Positions 26,269-34,606 of a stretch of 56,861 nt of DNA are shown in pieces. Where the stretch lies: NCBI GenBank assembly GCA_029938265.1, contig JAOZVI010000005.1, positions 1 through 56,861 on the forward strand. Reading direction: 5' to 3'. The position numbers and the translations under genes were made by a program. Under the pieces are notes generated by a model that was not told the DNA's origin, did no database searches, and was given only the letters and a program-made list of their open reading frames with translations. The stretch's first letter is position 1. The number at the start of each line of letters is the position of its first letter. This stretch comes from Flavobacteriaceae bacterium (lineage in GTDB: Bacteria; Bacteroidota; Bacteroidia; Flavobacteriales; Flavobacteriaceae).

Positions 26269-27348
26269 ATGGAAAATACTAATTTTAGAGTATGGTTAGA
26301 AAACATGCAATTGAATCATCCTTTGGTAATTGCGGGACCATGTAGTGCCGAAACAGAAAAGCAGGTTTTAGATGTGGCCCACGAGTTAAAAAATACAGAT
26401 GCTACCATTTTTAGAGCAGGGGTTTGGAAACCCAGAACGCGTCCTGGAACTTTTGAAGGTAACGGAGCTAAAGCCTTACCTTGGCTACATAAAGTAAAAG
26501 AGGAAACGGGTTTGTTAACTGCGATTGAAGTAGCCAATGCACAACATGCAAAACTTGCTTTGGAGTTTGATATTGATGTTTTATGGATAGGAGCAAGAAC
26601 TACTGTTAATCCTTTTGCAGTTCAAGAAATAGCTGAAGCATTAAGAGATACTGATAAAATTGTGTTGGTAAAAAATCCTATAAACCCTGATTTAGAATTG
26701 TGGATTGGTGCCATAGAGCGATTTTTAAAAATGGGCGTAAAAAATTTAGGGGCAATTCACCGTGGTTTTTCATTTTTTGGAAAATCAAAATATAGAAATA
26801 TTCCTAGTTGGCAAATTCCGATTGATCTCAAAAACAGATATCCTTCATTACCGATAATCAATGATCCATCACATATTAGTGGAAACAGAGAATTGATTTC
26901 TGAAGTGTCTCAAACTGCCTTAGATCTAAAATTTGATGGCTTGATGATTGAAACACATTGCAATCCTGATAAAGCCTGGAGTGATGCAAAGCAACAAATT
27001 AAGCCAAAGCGTTTGATAGAAATAATGGATAATTTAAAAGTTAGAAAACCCAGATTTGAAAATGAAGAATATATTTCAAAATTAAATGCTTTTCGCCAGG
27101 AGATCAATGAAAAAGATGATCAATTGATGGAAACTTTATCAGAAAGGATGAAAATTGTTGAAAGCATAGGAAGGTCAAAAAGAGAAAGTAATGTTGCAGT
27201 TTTACAAAATACAAGATGGCAAGAGATTTTACAAAACATGGTAGACAAAGGTTTAGATCAGGGTTTAACACAAGCGTTTGTTGAAAAAATATTCAAAGCA
27301 ATTCATCAAGAATCAATAGTTCACCAAGAAAAAATTATTAATGGATAA
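26269..27348 (+). CDS. Bifunctional DAHP synthase / chorismate mutase (AroQ-type C-terminal domain)
   Basis: This 359-residue fusion joins a type I-beta-like DAHP synthase (residues 1-260; VIAGPCSAET, FRAGVWKPRTRPGTFEG, WIGARTTVNPFAVQEI, NDPSHISGNRELI, GLMIETHCNPDKAWSDA) to an AroQ chorismate mutase of three helices (about 265-355; LNAFRQEINEKDDQLMETLSERMKIVESIG, SNVAVLQNTRW). It supplies both the entry step of the shikimate pathway and the branch to prephenate. The gene starts three bases after tyrA and is the last of the four-gene operon. Fusions of this kind in Bacteroidota often allow prephenate or chorismate feedback through the mutase domain; that is inference. Confidence 0.94.
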   Translation: MENTNFRVWLENMQLNHPLVIAGPCSAETEKQVLDVAHELKNTDATIFRAGVWKPRTRPGTFEGNGAKALPWLHKVKEETGLLTAIEVANAQHAKLALEFDIDVLWIGARTTVNPFAVQEIAEALRDTDKIVLVKNPINPDLELWIGAIERFLKMGVKNLGAIHRGFSFFGKSKYRNIPSWQIPIDLKNRYPSLPIINDPSHISGNRELISEVSQTALDLKFDGLMIETHCNPDKAWSDAKQQIKPKRLIEIMDNLKVRKPRFENEEYISKLNAFRQEINEKDDQLMETLSERMKIVESIGRSKRESNVAVLQNTRWQEILQNMVDKGLDQGLTQAFVEKIFKAIHQESIVHQEKIING

Positions 27349-27370
27349 ATTTTATTTTAAATATTTCACG

Positions 27371-27399
27371 AAACCTGTCTATCTTTAGACAGGTTTTTT
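27371..27399 (+). terminator. Intrinsic terminator of the Phe/Tyr operon
   Basis: The perfect stem CCTGTCTA/TAGACAGG (27374-27381, 27386-27393) has a four-base loop, an A-tract on one side and six T residues on the other. Confidence 0.9.
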
Positions 27400-27410
27400 A
27401 ATTTATTAAT

Positions 27411-28466
27411 GTGAATAAACCAAAACATATTATAGTAATTCGCCTTTCTGCAATGGGAGATGTTGCTATGACTATTCCTGTTTTAAGAGTATTTGTTAAT
27501 CAAAATCCAAATGTAAAGATTACCGTTTTATCTAGAGCTTTTTTAAAACCATTATTTGATGATATTCCAAATATTAGTTTTTATGTTGCAGATGTGGAAG
27601 GAGTACACAAAGGAATTTTAGGATTAAAAAAATTATCAAATGAATTATTAGAATTAAATATTGATGCTGTAGCTGATATCCATAATGTTTTACGTTCAAA
27701 AATTTTAAGATTTTTCTTTTCTTTTTCTAATAAAAAAATTGCTGTAATAGATAAAGGCAGAACAGAAAAAAAAGCTTTAATCAGGACAAAGAATAAAATC
27801 TTCAAACAATTACGTTCAACTCATGAACGTTATGCGGATGTTTTTAGAACATTGGGTTTTAAAGTTGATCTATCCAAACATCAATTCCCTTTAAAGAAAG
27901 AAATACCATCAAATATCATAGAATTAATCAAAAATAATGATAAAACATTAATAGGAATAGCACCTTTTGCTCAGTATAAATCTAAAATGTATCCTTTAGA
28001 TCTGATGGAAGAAGTTATCAGAGAACTATCAGGAAATTCAAATTATAAGATTATATTTTTTGGAGGTGGTAAAAAAGAGGTTGATATATTAAATTCTTTT
28101 GAAGAAAAGTTTAAAGGCACCTTTTCATTAGCCGGAAAATTGAAATTAGCAGAAGAATTGATTGTTGTTTCTTATTTAGATTGTATGCTAAGTATGGACT
28201 CTGCTAACGCGCATTTGGCAGCAATGCAAGGTGTAAAAACAATATCTTTATGGGGTGTTACACATCCTTTTACAGGTTTTTATCCCTTTGATCAACCCAT
28301 TGAATATGCAATAATTCCTGATTTAAAAAAGTTTCCTAATATTCCTTGTTCGATCTATGGCAATAAAGTATGCAAAGGATATGAAGATGTGATGAGAAGT
28401 ATTCCTTCAAAAAAAGTAATTGAATTGATTGAAAAAGTGGTCAAAAAAATCCCTGAAAAAAAATAA
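27411..28466 (+). CDS. Glycosyltransferase family 9 protein (heptosyltransferase-like)
   Basis: This 351-residue GT-B enzyme starts with GTG (no in-frame ATG before IIVIRLSAMGDV). Family features are RLSAMGDVAMTIPVLR at the N-terminus, GIAPFAQYKSKMYPLD at the start of the donor domain, and DSANAHLAAMQGVKTISLWGVTHPFTGFYPF. GT9 enzymes transfer heptose or related sugars onto the lipopolysaccharide core at the inner face of the inner membrane. The donor sugar here is unknown. Its last codons form one arm of the terminator of the convergent LysM gene. It follows the Phe/Tyr operon terminator by 12 bases. Confidence 0.9.
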   Translation: MNKPKHIIVIRLSAMGDVAMTIPVLRVFVNQNPNVKITVLSRAFLKPLFDDIPNISFYVADVEGVHKGILGLKKLSNELLELNIDAVADIHNVLRSKILRFFFSFSNKKIAVIDKGRTEKKALIRTKNKIFKQLRSTHERYADVFRTLGFKVDLSKHQFPLKKEIPSNIIELIKNNDKTLIGIAPFAQYKSKMYPLDLMEEVIRELSGNSNYKIIFFGGGKKEVDILNSFEEKFKGTFSLAGKLKLAEELIVVSYLDCMLSMDSANAHLAAMQGVKTISLWGVTHPFTGFYPFDQPIEYAIIPDLKKFPNIPCSIYGNKVCKGYEDVMRSIPSKKVIELIEKVVKKIPEKK

Positions 28467-28476
28467 TTTCAGGGAT
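28443..28476 (-). terminator. Intrinsic terminator of the LysM gene, overlapping the end of the GT9 gene
   Basis: The stem ATCCCTGAAA/TTTCAGGGAT (28449-28458, 28467-28476) is followed on the minus strand by seven T residues. It overlaps the last codons of the GT9 coding region (stop at 28464-28466). Confidence 0.8.
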
Positions 28477-28488
28477 ATAAGTAATTGA

Positions 28489-28926
28489 TTATAAATTTGG
28501 AATACGTAAAACCTGTCCTGGGTAAATTTTATTAGGATCAGAAAGCATAGGTTTATTTGCTTCAAAAATTTCTTTGTATTTCATAACATCACCATAATAT
28601 TCTTTAGCGATCAAACTTAATGATTCACCACTTTTAACTGTATGCATTTTTGCCTCAGGTTCAGGTAAGGCAGTAGTCATTTTATCTTCTACATTGGCAA
28701 TACCTTGCGTATTACCTAGTGTTAACAATACTTTTTCACGAGTTGCTTGGTCGGCAGCAGCACCCCAAACTTTTGCAGTATCACCATCTACTTCAATATC
28801 AATATCCGTTACATCGTAACCATAAGAATTGACAGTATTCATTAATTGAGAAGCTTTGGCAGCATTATCAGCAGCACTATCAACTGCTTTTTCTCCAGAT
28901 TTTTTGTTGAATGAAAAAAGTCCCAT
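28489..28926 (-). CDS. lysM: BON and LysM domain protein (Kbp/YgaU-like)
   Basis: This 145-residue protein has no signal peptide. A short linker leads to a BON domain (about 25-85, DIDIEVDGDTAKVWG and VEDKM) and a C-terminal LysM domain (about 93-143, HTVKSGESLSLIAKEYYGDVMKYKEIFEANKP and IYPGQVLRIP). This is the architecture of E. coli Kbp (YgaU), a cytoplasmic potassium-sensing protein, often annotated as peptidoglycan-binding protein LysM. The absence of an export signal favours a cytoplasmic role. It is a single gene with its own terminator. Confidence 0.92.
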   Translation of the reverse strand: MGLFSFNKKSGEKAVDSAADNAAKASQLMNTVNSYGYDVTDIDIEVDGDTAKVWGAAADQATREKVLLTLGNTQGIANVEDKMTTALPEPEAKMHTVKSGESLSLIAKEYYGDVMKYKEIFEANKPMLSDPNKIYPGQVLRIPNL

Positions 28927-29037
28927 AATTTAAATTTTTTATCGATTAGTTTTTAATGCCGTAAAAATACAAAAAACTAAGCTTTTATTAAAACAATTTC
29001 CTTATAAATATAGGAATACAAAAGTAACAAAAAAACT

Positions 29038-29045
29038 TATATTTG
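29038..29045 (+). promoter_or_regulatory. Promoter -7 element TATATTTG of upp
   Basis: This exact TAnnTTTG lies 15 bases before the TTG start of upp, implying a leader of only about 8-10 bases. Confidence 0.6.
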
Positions 29046-29060
29046 TAAAAAACTTATATT

Positions 29061-29711
29061 TTGGAAATACATAATTTTGATAGTTCTAATTCGATATTAA
29101 ATAATTTCATTACTGAAATAAGAGATGTTGATAAACAAAAAGATTCAATGCGCTTTAGAAGAAATATTGAGCGAATTGGCGAAATCTTAAGTTATGAGTT
29201 AAGTAAAGAGTTAGAATTTCACTTAAAAAAAGTAACAACTCCTCTTGGTAAGAAAGACATTGATATAATTCAAAATAATCTGGTTTTATGTTCGGTTTTA
29301 AGAGCAGGTTTGCCTTTACATCAAGGAATTCTTAATTATTTTGATTCAATTGAAAATGCTTTTATTTCTGCATATAGACATCATACCAAAGGTGATGATT
29401 TTGATATAAAAGTTGAATATTTAGCTTCTCCTTCATTAGAAGGGAAAACGTTAATTTTAGTTGACCCAATGTTAGCTACTGGAAGATCATTAGTTGCTGT
29501 ATATAAAATTTTAGAAAAATTGGGAAAAATTAAACAAGTTCACATAGTTTCGGTAATAGCAGCTAATGAAGGAATCTCATATGTTGCCAAACACTTTCCA
29601 AAAAACACAAAACTTTGGGTAGCTACAGTTGATAAAATATTAAATAAACAAGGTTATATAGTTCCTGGATTAGGAGATGCGGGCGACTTGGCTTTTGGTA
29701 ATAAACTTTAA
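29061..29711 (+). CDS. upp: Uracil phosphoribosyltransferase
   Basis: This 216-residue enzyme makes UMP from uracil and PRPP in pyrimidine salvage. The PRPP-binding loop is LVDPMLATGRS and the uracil-binding loop is YIVPGLGDAGDLAFG near the C-terminus; SVLRAGLPLHQG is also conserved. The start is a TTG codon, supported by the -7 element 15 bases upstream and the normal family length. Its stop codon interlocks with that of the convergent DUF6427 gene (29708-29711), leaving no room for a terminator between them. Confidence 0.95.
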   Translation: MEIHNFDSSNSILNNFITEIRDVDKQKDSMRFRRNIERIGEILSYELSKELEFHLKKVTTPLGKKDIDIIQNNLVLCSVLRAGLPLHQGILNYFDSIENAFISAYRHHTKGDDFDIKVEYLASPSLEGKTLILVDPMLATGRSLVAVYKILEKLGKIKQVHIVSVIAANEGISYVAKHFPKNTKLWVATVDKILNKQGYIVPGLGDAGDLAFGNKL

Positions 29712-30634
29712 TATAAAATAGTTATAACAACCGATAATATAATAAACAAAATTAGAATTAATTCTTTAAACCAGTAATCCTTTATTATTTGTAAATATTT
29801 TGCAAAAAGAACTGAAAAAGGAAAGAATAAAAATAAAAATTCCGAACCATCTTTTATTGAAGAAACAATTGCTAAACTTATTGCAAGTAATAAGTGTATC
29901 AAGAGTAATGAATATGTTGCTCTCTTCTGTTTTTTTGCTTTTAAAGATTTTTTTAATGTAGGATAAATTGACCAAATAATTATTACTAAGATAATAGCAA
30001 TGGGTAAAAGTAAACTAAGATCATTGTAATTTTCATATTGAAAAGAAAAATTAAATGACCAATTTTTTTTTAAAAATTGTTCTTTACCAATAACTAAAAG
30101 ATAAGCATAATACAAATAAATTGGTGTAATAAATCCAATTATGGGAATTATTAAATGATTCCATTTTAATTTTCGAAATAAAAATATCGCAACATATATT
30201 AAGATCAAATATGTAATACTCCAACTATAAAAAAGTGTTGCTAATCCTATCCAAAATGCACTGTCAAAAAGTTTACTCTTGGTTTCAAATAATGTACGTA
30301 AACTATATATCCTTCGAATAGCAAAGATTAAAAAAAAATTACTGATCAATATTTTATAGTTGACAAAAGTTTTAGGAAATAAAGCAAACAGCAATATAAA
30401 GATCAACAGAGCATAGGAATTATCACCTGTCAATTGATTTTTGCGAATAATGAAATTCTGTAAAAATATAAAAAGTAAAAAAAAGAATAAATAAAAAATT
30501 ATGTTTGTAAAAGAAGATGCGTAATTCTCATCAGAATAATTAATAATGACAGCTGTAAAATATATTAAAACACTTAAAGTGTTTAGTACTATAAAATTTA
30601 CGGGTTTTGTCTTATTAAAAAAATCAGCAATCAT
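29708..30634 (-). CDS. Multi-pass membrane protein, DUF6427-like
   Basis: This 308-residue protein is almost wholly hydrophobic, with about nine or ten predicted membrane helices separated by short basic loops. From memory it fits the Flavobacteriia family DUF6427, which is found beside upp, a small DUF6341 protein and trmB, as it is here. It has no recognised catalytic motif; glycosyltransferase-family membrane folds are one possibility but nothing proves it. The function is unknown. Confidence 0.75.
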   Translation of the reverse strand: MIADFFNKTKPVNFIVLNTLSVLIYFTAVIINYSDENYASSFTNIIFYLFFFLLFIFLQNFIIRKNQLTGDNSYALLIFILLFALFPKTFVNYKILISNFFLIFAIRRIYSLRTLFETKSKLFDSAFWIGLATLFYSWSITYLILIYVAIFLFRKLKWNHLIIPIIGFITPIYLYYAYLLVIGKEQFLKKNWSFNFSFQYENYNDLSLLLPIAIILVIIIWSIYPTLKKSLKAKKQKRATYSLLLIHLLLAISLAIVSSIKDGSEFLFLFFPFSVLFAKYLQIIKDYWFKELILILFIILSVVITILY

Positions 30635-30791
30635 AATGATATTTTATATTTTTTCAATTCTATTGAATTCAAGAATGTTATTTAAATAAAAATCCATATT
30701 TTTGATAATTGTATATATTTAAGTATATAGCGAATGTAAAAAACTTTACAACATAAGCCTAAAGGTTTTGTTGTTTTTAAAATTAAAATTT

Positions 30792-30989
30792 ATGCTAGCA
30801 AATAATTTTTTTAGAGCATTAGCCGATTTTCATACAAATTGTTTATTCAAGCCCTATGATGCTTTACGTTCAATTGATGGTTGGTGGGGTACAAATATTG
30901 TAAGTATTGTATTAGTATCTACTGGTTTTATTTTATTTTTTTATTGGTTAGGGCAATTGCAAAAGTTTAGAAAAACTGCAAATGAATAA
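30792..30989 (+). CDS. Small membrane protein, DUF6341-like
   Basis: This 65-residue protein has an aromatic-rich N-terminal segment (NNFFRALADFHTNCLFKPYDALR) and one membrane helix (about 36-57, NIVSIVLVSTGFILFFYWLG). ATG 30792 is chosen; a TTG at 30768 is in frame but adds only MLFLKLKF before it. It matches my recollection of DUF6341, conserved beside DUF6427 and trmB in Flavobacteriia. It precedes trmB by 36 bases and is probably its operon partner. The function is unknown. Confidence 0.75.
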   Translation: MLANNFFRALADFHTNCLFKPYDALRSIDGWWGTNIVSIVLVSTGFILFFYWLGQLQKFRKTANE

Positions 30990-31025
30990 AAATACTTCTA
31001 AAAAAATTAAAGCTTTTAAATTTCA

Positions 31026-31703
31026 GTGGGAAGTAAAAATAAACTCAAAAGATTTCGTGAAAACGAGACGTTTAAAAATGTAATTCAACCTACCAGGCAA
31101 GAAGTACTTAATGGTTTTCCAGTTAAAGGAAAATGGAATTCTTTTTTTAACAATCAAAATCCTATTATATTAGAACTTGGCTGCGGTAAAGGCGAATATA
31201 CTATTGCTTTAGCCAAAAATAACCCAAATATTAATTTTATTGGCATTGATATAAAAGGAGCTAGATTTTGGCGTGGCGCAAAATCGGCTATCGAAGATCA
31301 ATTAGAAAATGTTGCTTTTTTAAGAACCCAAATTGAATTAATTGATCATTGTTTTGATGAAAATGAGGTGAGTGAAATTTGGATCACATTTCCTGATCCT
31401 CAAATAAAATATAAGCGTACCAAACACAGATTAGTCAATGCTGATTTTTTGAAAAAATATCAATATATATTGAATGAAAAGGGCATTATTCATTTAAAAA
31501 CAGATAGCGAATTTTTACATGGTTATCTATTGGGCATGTTACACGAAGGAAATCATCAAGTAATCTATGCTCATCATGATATTTATAATAGTAGTAGTCC
31601 ACCCATAGAAGCAACTTCTATTCAGACTTTCTACGAAAATCAATATTTAGAAAATAATAAACCCATAACATATATTAAGTTTAAAACAAATTATATTGTT
31701 TGA
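31026..31703 (+). CDS. trmB: tRNA (guanine-N7-)-methyltransferase
   Basis: This 225-residue enzyme makes m7G at position 46 of tRNA. The GTG start gives GSKNKLKRFRENETF, the usual beginning in this class. The SAM-binding motif is LELGCGKGEYT and the family signature is ITFPDPQIKYKRTKHRLV; the catalytic Asp lies in the FPDP motif. It lies between the DUF6341 protein and the ATL protein (14 bases downstream) and is likely co-transcribed with both. Confidence 0.95.
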   Translation: MGSKNKLKRFRENETFKNVIQPTRQEVLNGFPVKGKWNSFFNNQNPIILELGCGKGEYTIALAKNNPNINFIGIDIKGARFWRGAKSAIEDQLENVAFLRTQIELIDHCFDENEVSEIWITFPDPQIKYKRTKHRLVNADFLKKYQYILNEKGIIHLKTDSEFLHGYLLGMLHEGNHQVIYAHHDIYNSSSPPIEATSIQTFYENQYLENNKPITYIKFKTNYIV

Positions 31704-31717
31704 TGATATTTTGATTA

Positions 31718-32032
31718 ATGCAAAATGAAGGTTTTTTTGAAAGAGTATATAAAGTTGCCAGAAAAATACCCTATGGCAGAGTTACGTCTTATGGTACTAT
31801 AGCAAAATATTTGGGAACACCCAGATCGGCTAGAATGGTAGGCTGGGCAATGAACAATTCTAAAAATGATCCAACTATACCTGCACATAGAGTTGTTAAT
31901 AAAAACGGACTTTTAACAGGGAAACATCATTTTGAAGGTTCAAATTTAATGCAACAATTATTAGAGAATGAGGGTGTTATTATAAAAAATAATCAGATTC
32001 AAGATTTTAATCGGGTTTTTTGGGAACCATAA
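31718..32032 (+). CDS. Alkyltransferase-like (ATL) DNA-binding protein, MGMT family without catalytic Cys
   Basis: This 104-residue protein is the C-terminal MGMT-type domain alone. It has the helix-turn-helix RVTSYGTIAKYLGTPRSARMVGWAM and, at 55-58, PAHR where O6-alkylguanine transferases have PCHR. The reactive cysteine is therefore Ala, as in ATL proteins (E. coli has Trp there), which bind O6-alkylguanine in DNA and recruit nucleotide excision repair instead of removing the group. The gene follows trmB by 14 bases. Confidence 0.9.
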   Translation: MQNEGFFERVYKVARKIPYGRVTSYGTIAKYLGTPRSARMVGWAMNNSKNDPTIPAHRVVNKNGLLTGKHHFEGSNLMQQLLENEGVIIKNNQIQDFNRVFWEP

Positions 32033-32089
32033 TTAATAATAGAAAGTATAATTTTTTTAAAAAAAATCAGGATAAAACTTTTTCTTTTT

Positions 32090-32107
32090 TATATTTGCAT
32101 ATCTTTG
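32090..32107 (+). promoter_or_regulatory. Two overlapping -7 elements before the outer-membrane barrel gene
   Basis: TATATTTG (32090-32097) and TATCTTTG (32100-32107) both match TAnnTTTG exactly; either could start a transcript 22-35 bases before the ATG at 32129. Confidence 0.55.
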
Positions 32108-32128
32108 TAACAAATTGAATTACATAAC

Positions 32129-32974
32129 ATGAAGAAATATTTACTAAAAATTATACTGATATTTTTTTTCTTCTCAACAGTAACTAGTTATTCTCAACTA
32201 GATCTAAGTTCTGAAGTTGGAGTTATGTTTGGAGTAACTTCATTCCAAACAGATTTTGGAGAAAGATATGATTTTCCTAGTGCTAATGCTGCCAGTATAA
32301 GTTTTGGTGTAATGCATTATTTAAGATTTTATGGTAACCAATACAACTGGAGAAGTGGTACAAGTTTCTTTTCTGACCATTTTAAATTGAAAACGTCATT
32401 TGATTATATTAAGAATACAAACATAGAACATGAAGTAGATTTTGGTATTGAAAAAATGAAAGAAATGAGGGGAGATATCAAAATGTATAATATTGGTTCT
32501 CAATTAGAATTTTATTTTTCCAGTTTAGAAAATTACAGCACTCTTTTTAGTGATAAAAAGGCATTGAACCCTTATTTAAGTGTAGGTGTTCATTTTAGTT
32601 TTTATGATCCAGAAGTTACCTCATTATTAGGTAGTGATGATTGGAGAAATTATGTTATTTACACTAAACCAGATAATGGCGAGTATGATAAGTGGTATTT
32701 ACATGATGTAGCAGCGAGTGATCCCGATAGTTTTGATGGTAAAAATCATGAGCAAACTATTTTTAATGACTCAGGTACTGCTTTTGGATTTTCAGTTGGA
32801 GCCGGTTTAAGATATTCTATGCAATATTTTGATTTGGTAGTTGATACACGCTGGCAACATTTCTTTTCTGATAGAATTGACGGTTTAGATGCATCAAAAG
32901 ATCCAGGTAATAAATATAACGACACAATGGTTTATGTGAACTTGGGTATTATTTATACTTTTAATAAGTATTAA
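32129..32974 (+). CDS. Outer-membrane beta-barrel protein, THC0290_0291-like family
   Basis: This 281-residue protein has a signal peptide (MKKYLLKIILIFFFFSTVTSYSQ) and then many amphipathic beta strands, ending in MVYVNLGIIYTFNKY as expected for an outer-membrane barrel. The opening LDLSSEVGVMFGVTSFQTDFGERYDF recalls a Flavobacteriia-restricted family labelled THC0290_0291 in databases; that match is from memory. No enzymatic motif is seen. The stop overlaps the convergent trans-sulfuration gene by four bases. Confidence 0.7.
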   Translation: MKKYLLKIILIFFFFSTVTSYSQLDLSSEVGVMFGVTSFQTDFGERYDFPSANAASISFGVMHYLRFYGNQYNWRSGTSFFSDHFKLKTSFDYIKNTNIEHEVDFGIEKMKEMRGDIKMYNIGSQLEFYFSSLENYSTLFSDKKALNPYLSVGVHFSFYDPEVTSLLGSDDWRNYVIYTKPDNGEYDKWYLHDVAASDPDSFDGKNHEQTIFNDSGTAFGFSVGAGLRYSMQYFDLVVDTRWQHFFSDRIDGLDASKDPGNKYNDTMVYVNLGIIYTFNKY

Positions 32975-34116
32975 ATAAGACTTAAAGCATTATTTAAATC
33001 TTTTTTTAAATCTTCAAAATCTTCGATACCAACGCTTAATCTAATAAGAGAATCTACAACACCTGTTTTTTCCCTTTCTTTTTTTGGTATTGATGCGTGT
33101 GACATGCTAGCCGGATGCCCGCATAATGATTCTACTCCACCAAGTGATTCTGCTAAAGTAAAAATCCTTAGATTTTCTAAAATTTTAACTGCATCTTTAT
33201 ATTGATTACCTTTTATTGTAAAGGAAAGCATGCCACCAAAATCTCTCATTTGTTTTATAGCTATTTTGTAATTAGGATGATTTTTAAATCCTGGCCAATA
33301 AACTTTATCAATTTTTGGATGATTTACCAAAAACTCAGCGATGGCTTTTCCATTTTCACAATGACGTTGCATGCGTAAATGTAAAGTTTTAATACCTCGT
33401 AAAACTAAAAAACTATCCATAGGCCCGCTAATTGCACCACTTGCATTTTGTATAAAATATAATTTATCAGCCAACTCTTTATCTTTTACAATTAATCCAC
33501 CTAAAACAACATCTGAATGACCCCCAAGATATTTCGTTGCAGAATGCATTACGATATCTGCACCAAGGTCAATAGGAGTTTGTAAATAAGGGCTAGCAAA
33601 TGTATTATCAACAACTAAAAGTAAATGATGTTTTTTCGAGATTCTCGAAACAGCCTCAATGTCGATAATATTTAACATTGGATTGGTTGGTGTCTCTACC
33701 CAGATCATTTTAGTTTTTTTATTTATAATTTTTGATACTTCAGAAGCGCTATCCATATTTATAAAGTGGAATATAATGCCATAGTTTTTATATATATTAG
33801 TAAATAAACGATATGACCCTCCGTAAAGATCATTTGTTGAAATTACTTCATCCCCCGGACTCAGTAATTTAATTACAGTATCAATTGCTGCCATTCCAGA
33901 TCCAAAAGTCAACCCATAAGTTCCATTTTCTATACTTGCCAATGCCTTTTCAAGAGCATTTCGAGTTGGATTTGCAGTACGAGAATATTCATATTCTTGA
34001 TGCTCTTCGAGTGACTTTTTAGCATAAGTTGAAGTTTGATATATAGGTGGCATAACCGCTCCCGTACTTGGATCAGGTGTTTGACAGCCATGTATAACTT
34101 TTGTATTAAATTTCAT
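32971..34116 (-). CDS. Trans-sulfuration PLP enzyme (cystathionine gamma-synthase or gamma-lyase)
   Basis: This 381-residue enzyme of the Cys/Met metabolism PLP family has YEYSRTANPTRNALE, SGMAAIDTV, the PLP lysine in HSATKYLGGHSDVVLGG, and AESLGGVESLCGHPASMSHAS with the closing DSLIRLSVGIEDFEDL. It makes or splits cystathionine, linking methionine and cysteine metabolism. Sequence alone does not safely separate MetB from the gamma-lyase, so no symbol is given; Flavobacteriia annotations usually say cystathionine gamma-synthase. No neighbouring sulfur genes help to decide. Confidence 0.9.
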   Translation of the reverse strand: MKFNTKVIHGCQTPDPSTGAVMPPIYQTSTYAKKSLEEHQEYEYSRTANPTRNALEKALASIENGTYGLTFGSGMAAIDTVIKLLSPGDEVISTNDLYGGSYRLFTNIYKNYGIIFHFINMDSASEVSKIINKKTKMIWVETPTNPMLNIIDIEAVSRISKKHHLLLVVDNTFASPYLQTPIDLGADIVMHSATKYLGGHSDVVLGGLIVKDKELADKLYFIQNASGAISGPMDSFLVLRGIKTLHLRMQRHCENGKAIAEFLVNHPKIDKVYWPGFKNHPNYKIAIKQMRDFGGMLSFTIKGNQYKDAVKILENLRIFTLAESLGGVESLCGHPASMSHASIPKKEREKTGVVDSLIRLSVGIEDFEDLKKDLNNALSLI

Positions 34117-34203
34117 TTATAATTAATTATTTTATACATTTCAAAATTATTTTATCTAAAAATAAGTAACTTTCCAAAGAAAAAATAATGAAAGTTCAAA
34201 AAG

Positions 34204-34554
34204 ATGAAAAAAATATATTTTTTAAAAACCTGTGATACGAATAAAAGGATATTAAATTCCATTTCACTTGATGGATTTATTTTACAAGAAATTAAAACAG
34301 ATTCCATAACAGTTAAACAGATTGAAGAAATGTATGCATTATCAGGTAGTTATGAGGCTTTATTTAGTAAAAGGGCAAAAAAATACAAACAAATGGATCT
34401 TAAAGATCAGAAATTAAATGAACAAGATTACAAACAATTAATATTAAATGAATATACTTTTTTAAAAAGACCAGTAGTTATTATTGAAGATCAAATATTT
34501 ATTGGGAATAGTAAAAAGAATATAGATTCATTAAAGTATAATCTATTAAAATAA
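34204..34554 (+). CDS. ArsC/Spx-family thioredoxin-fold protein
   Basis: This 116-residue protein has the ArsC-type start IYFLKTCDTNKRIL, with the active cysteine followed by a basic residue, and the later LKRPVVIIEDQIFIGNS, which has the substrate-binding Arg-Pro of the family. It resembles YffB/ArsC-like proteins annotated as arsenate reductase family. With no arsenic genes nearby, a general thiol-redox or Spx-like role is as likely as arsenate reduction. Confidence 0.8.
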   Translation: MKKIYFLKTCDTNKRILNSISLDGFILQEIKTDSITVKQIEEMYALSGSYEALFSKRAKKYKQMDLKDQKLNEQDYKQLILNEYTFLKRPVVIIEDQIFIGNSKKNIDSLKYNLLK

Positions 34555-34606
34555 AATATTTATAAAAACTTGTCTATCTTTATTTAAAAATTAACTAACC
34601 TTTATA

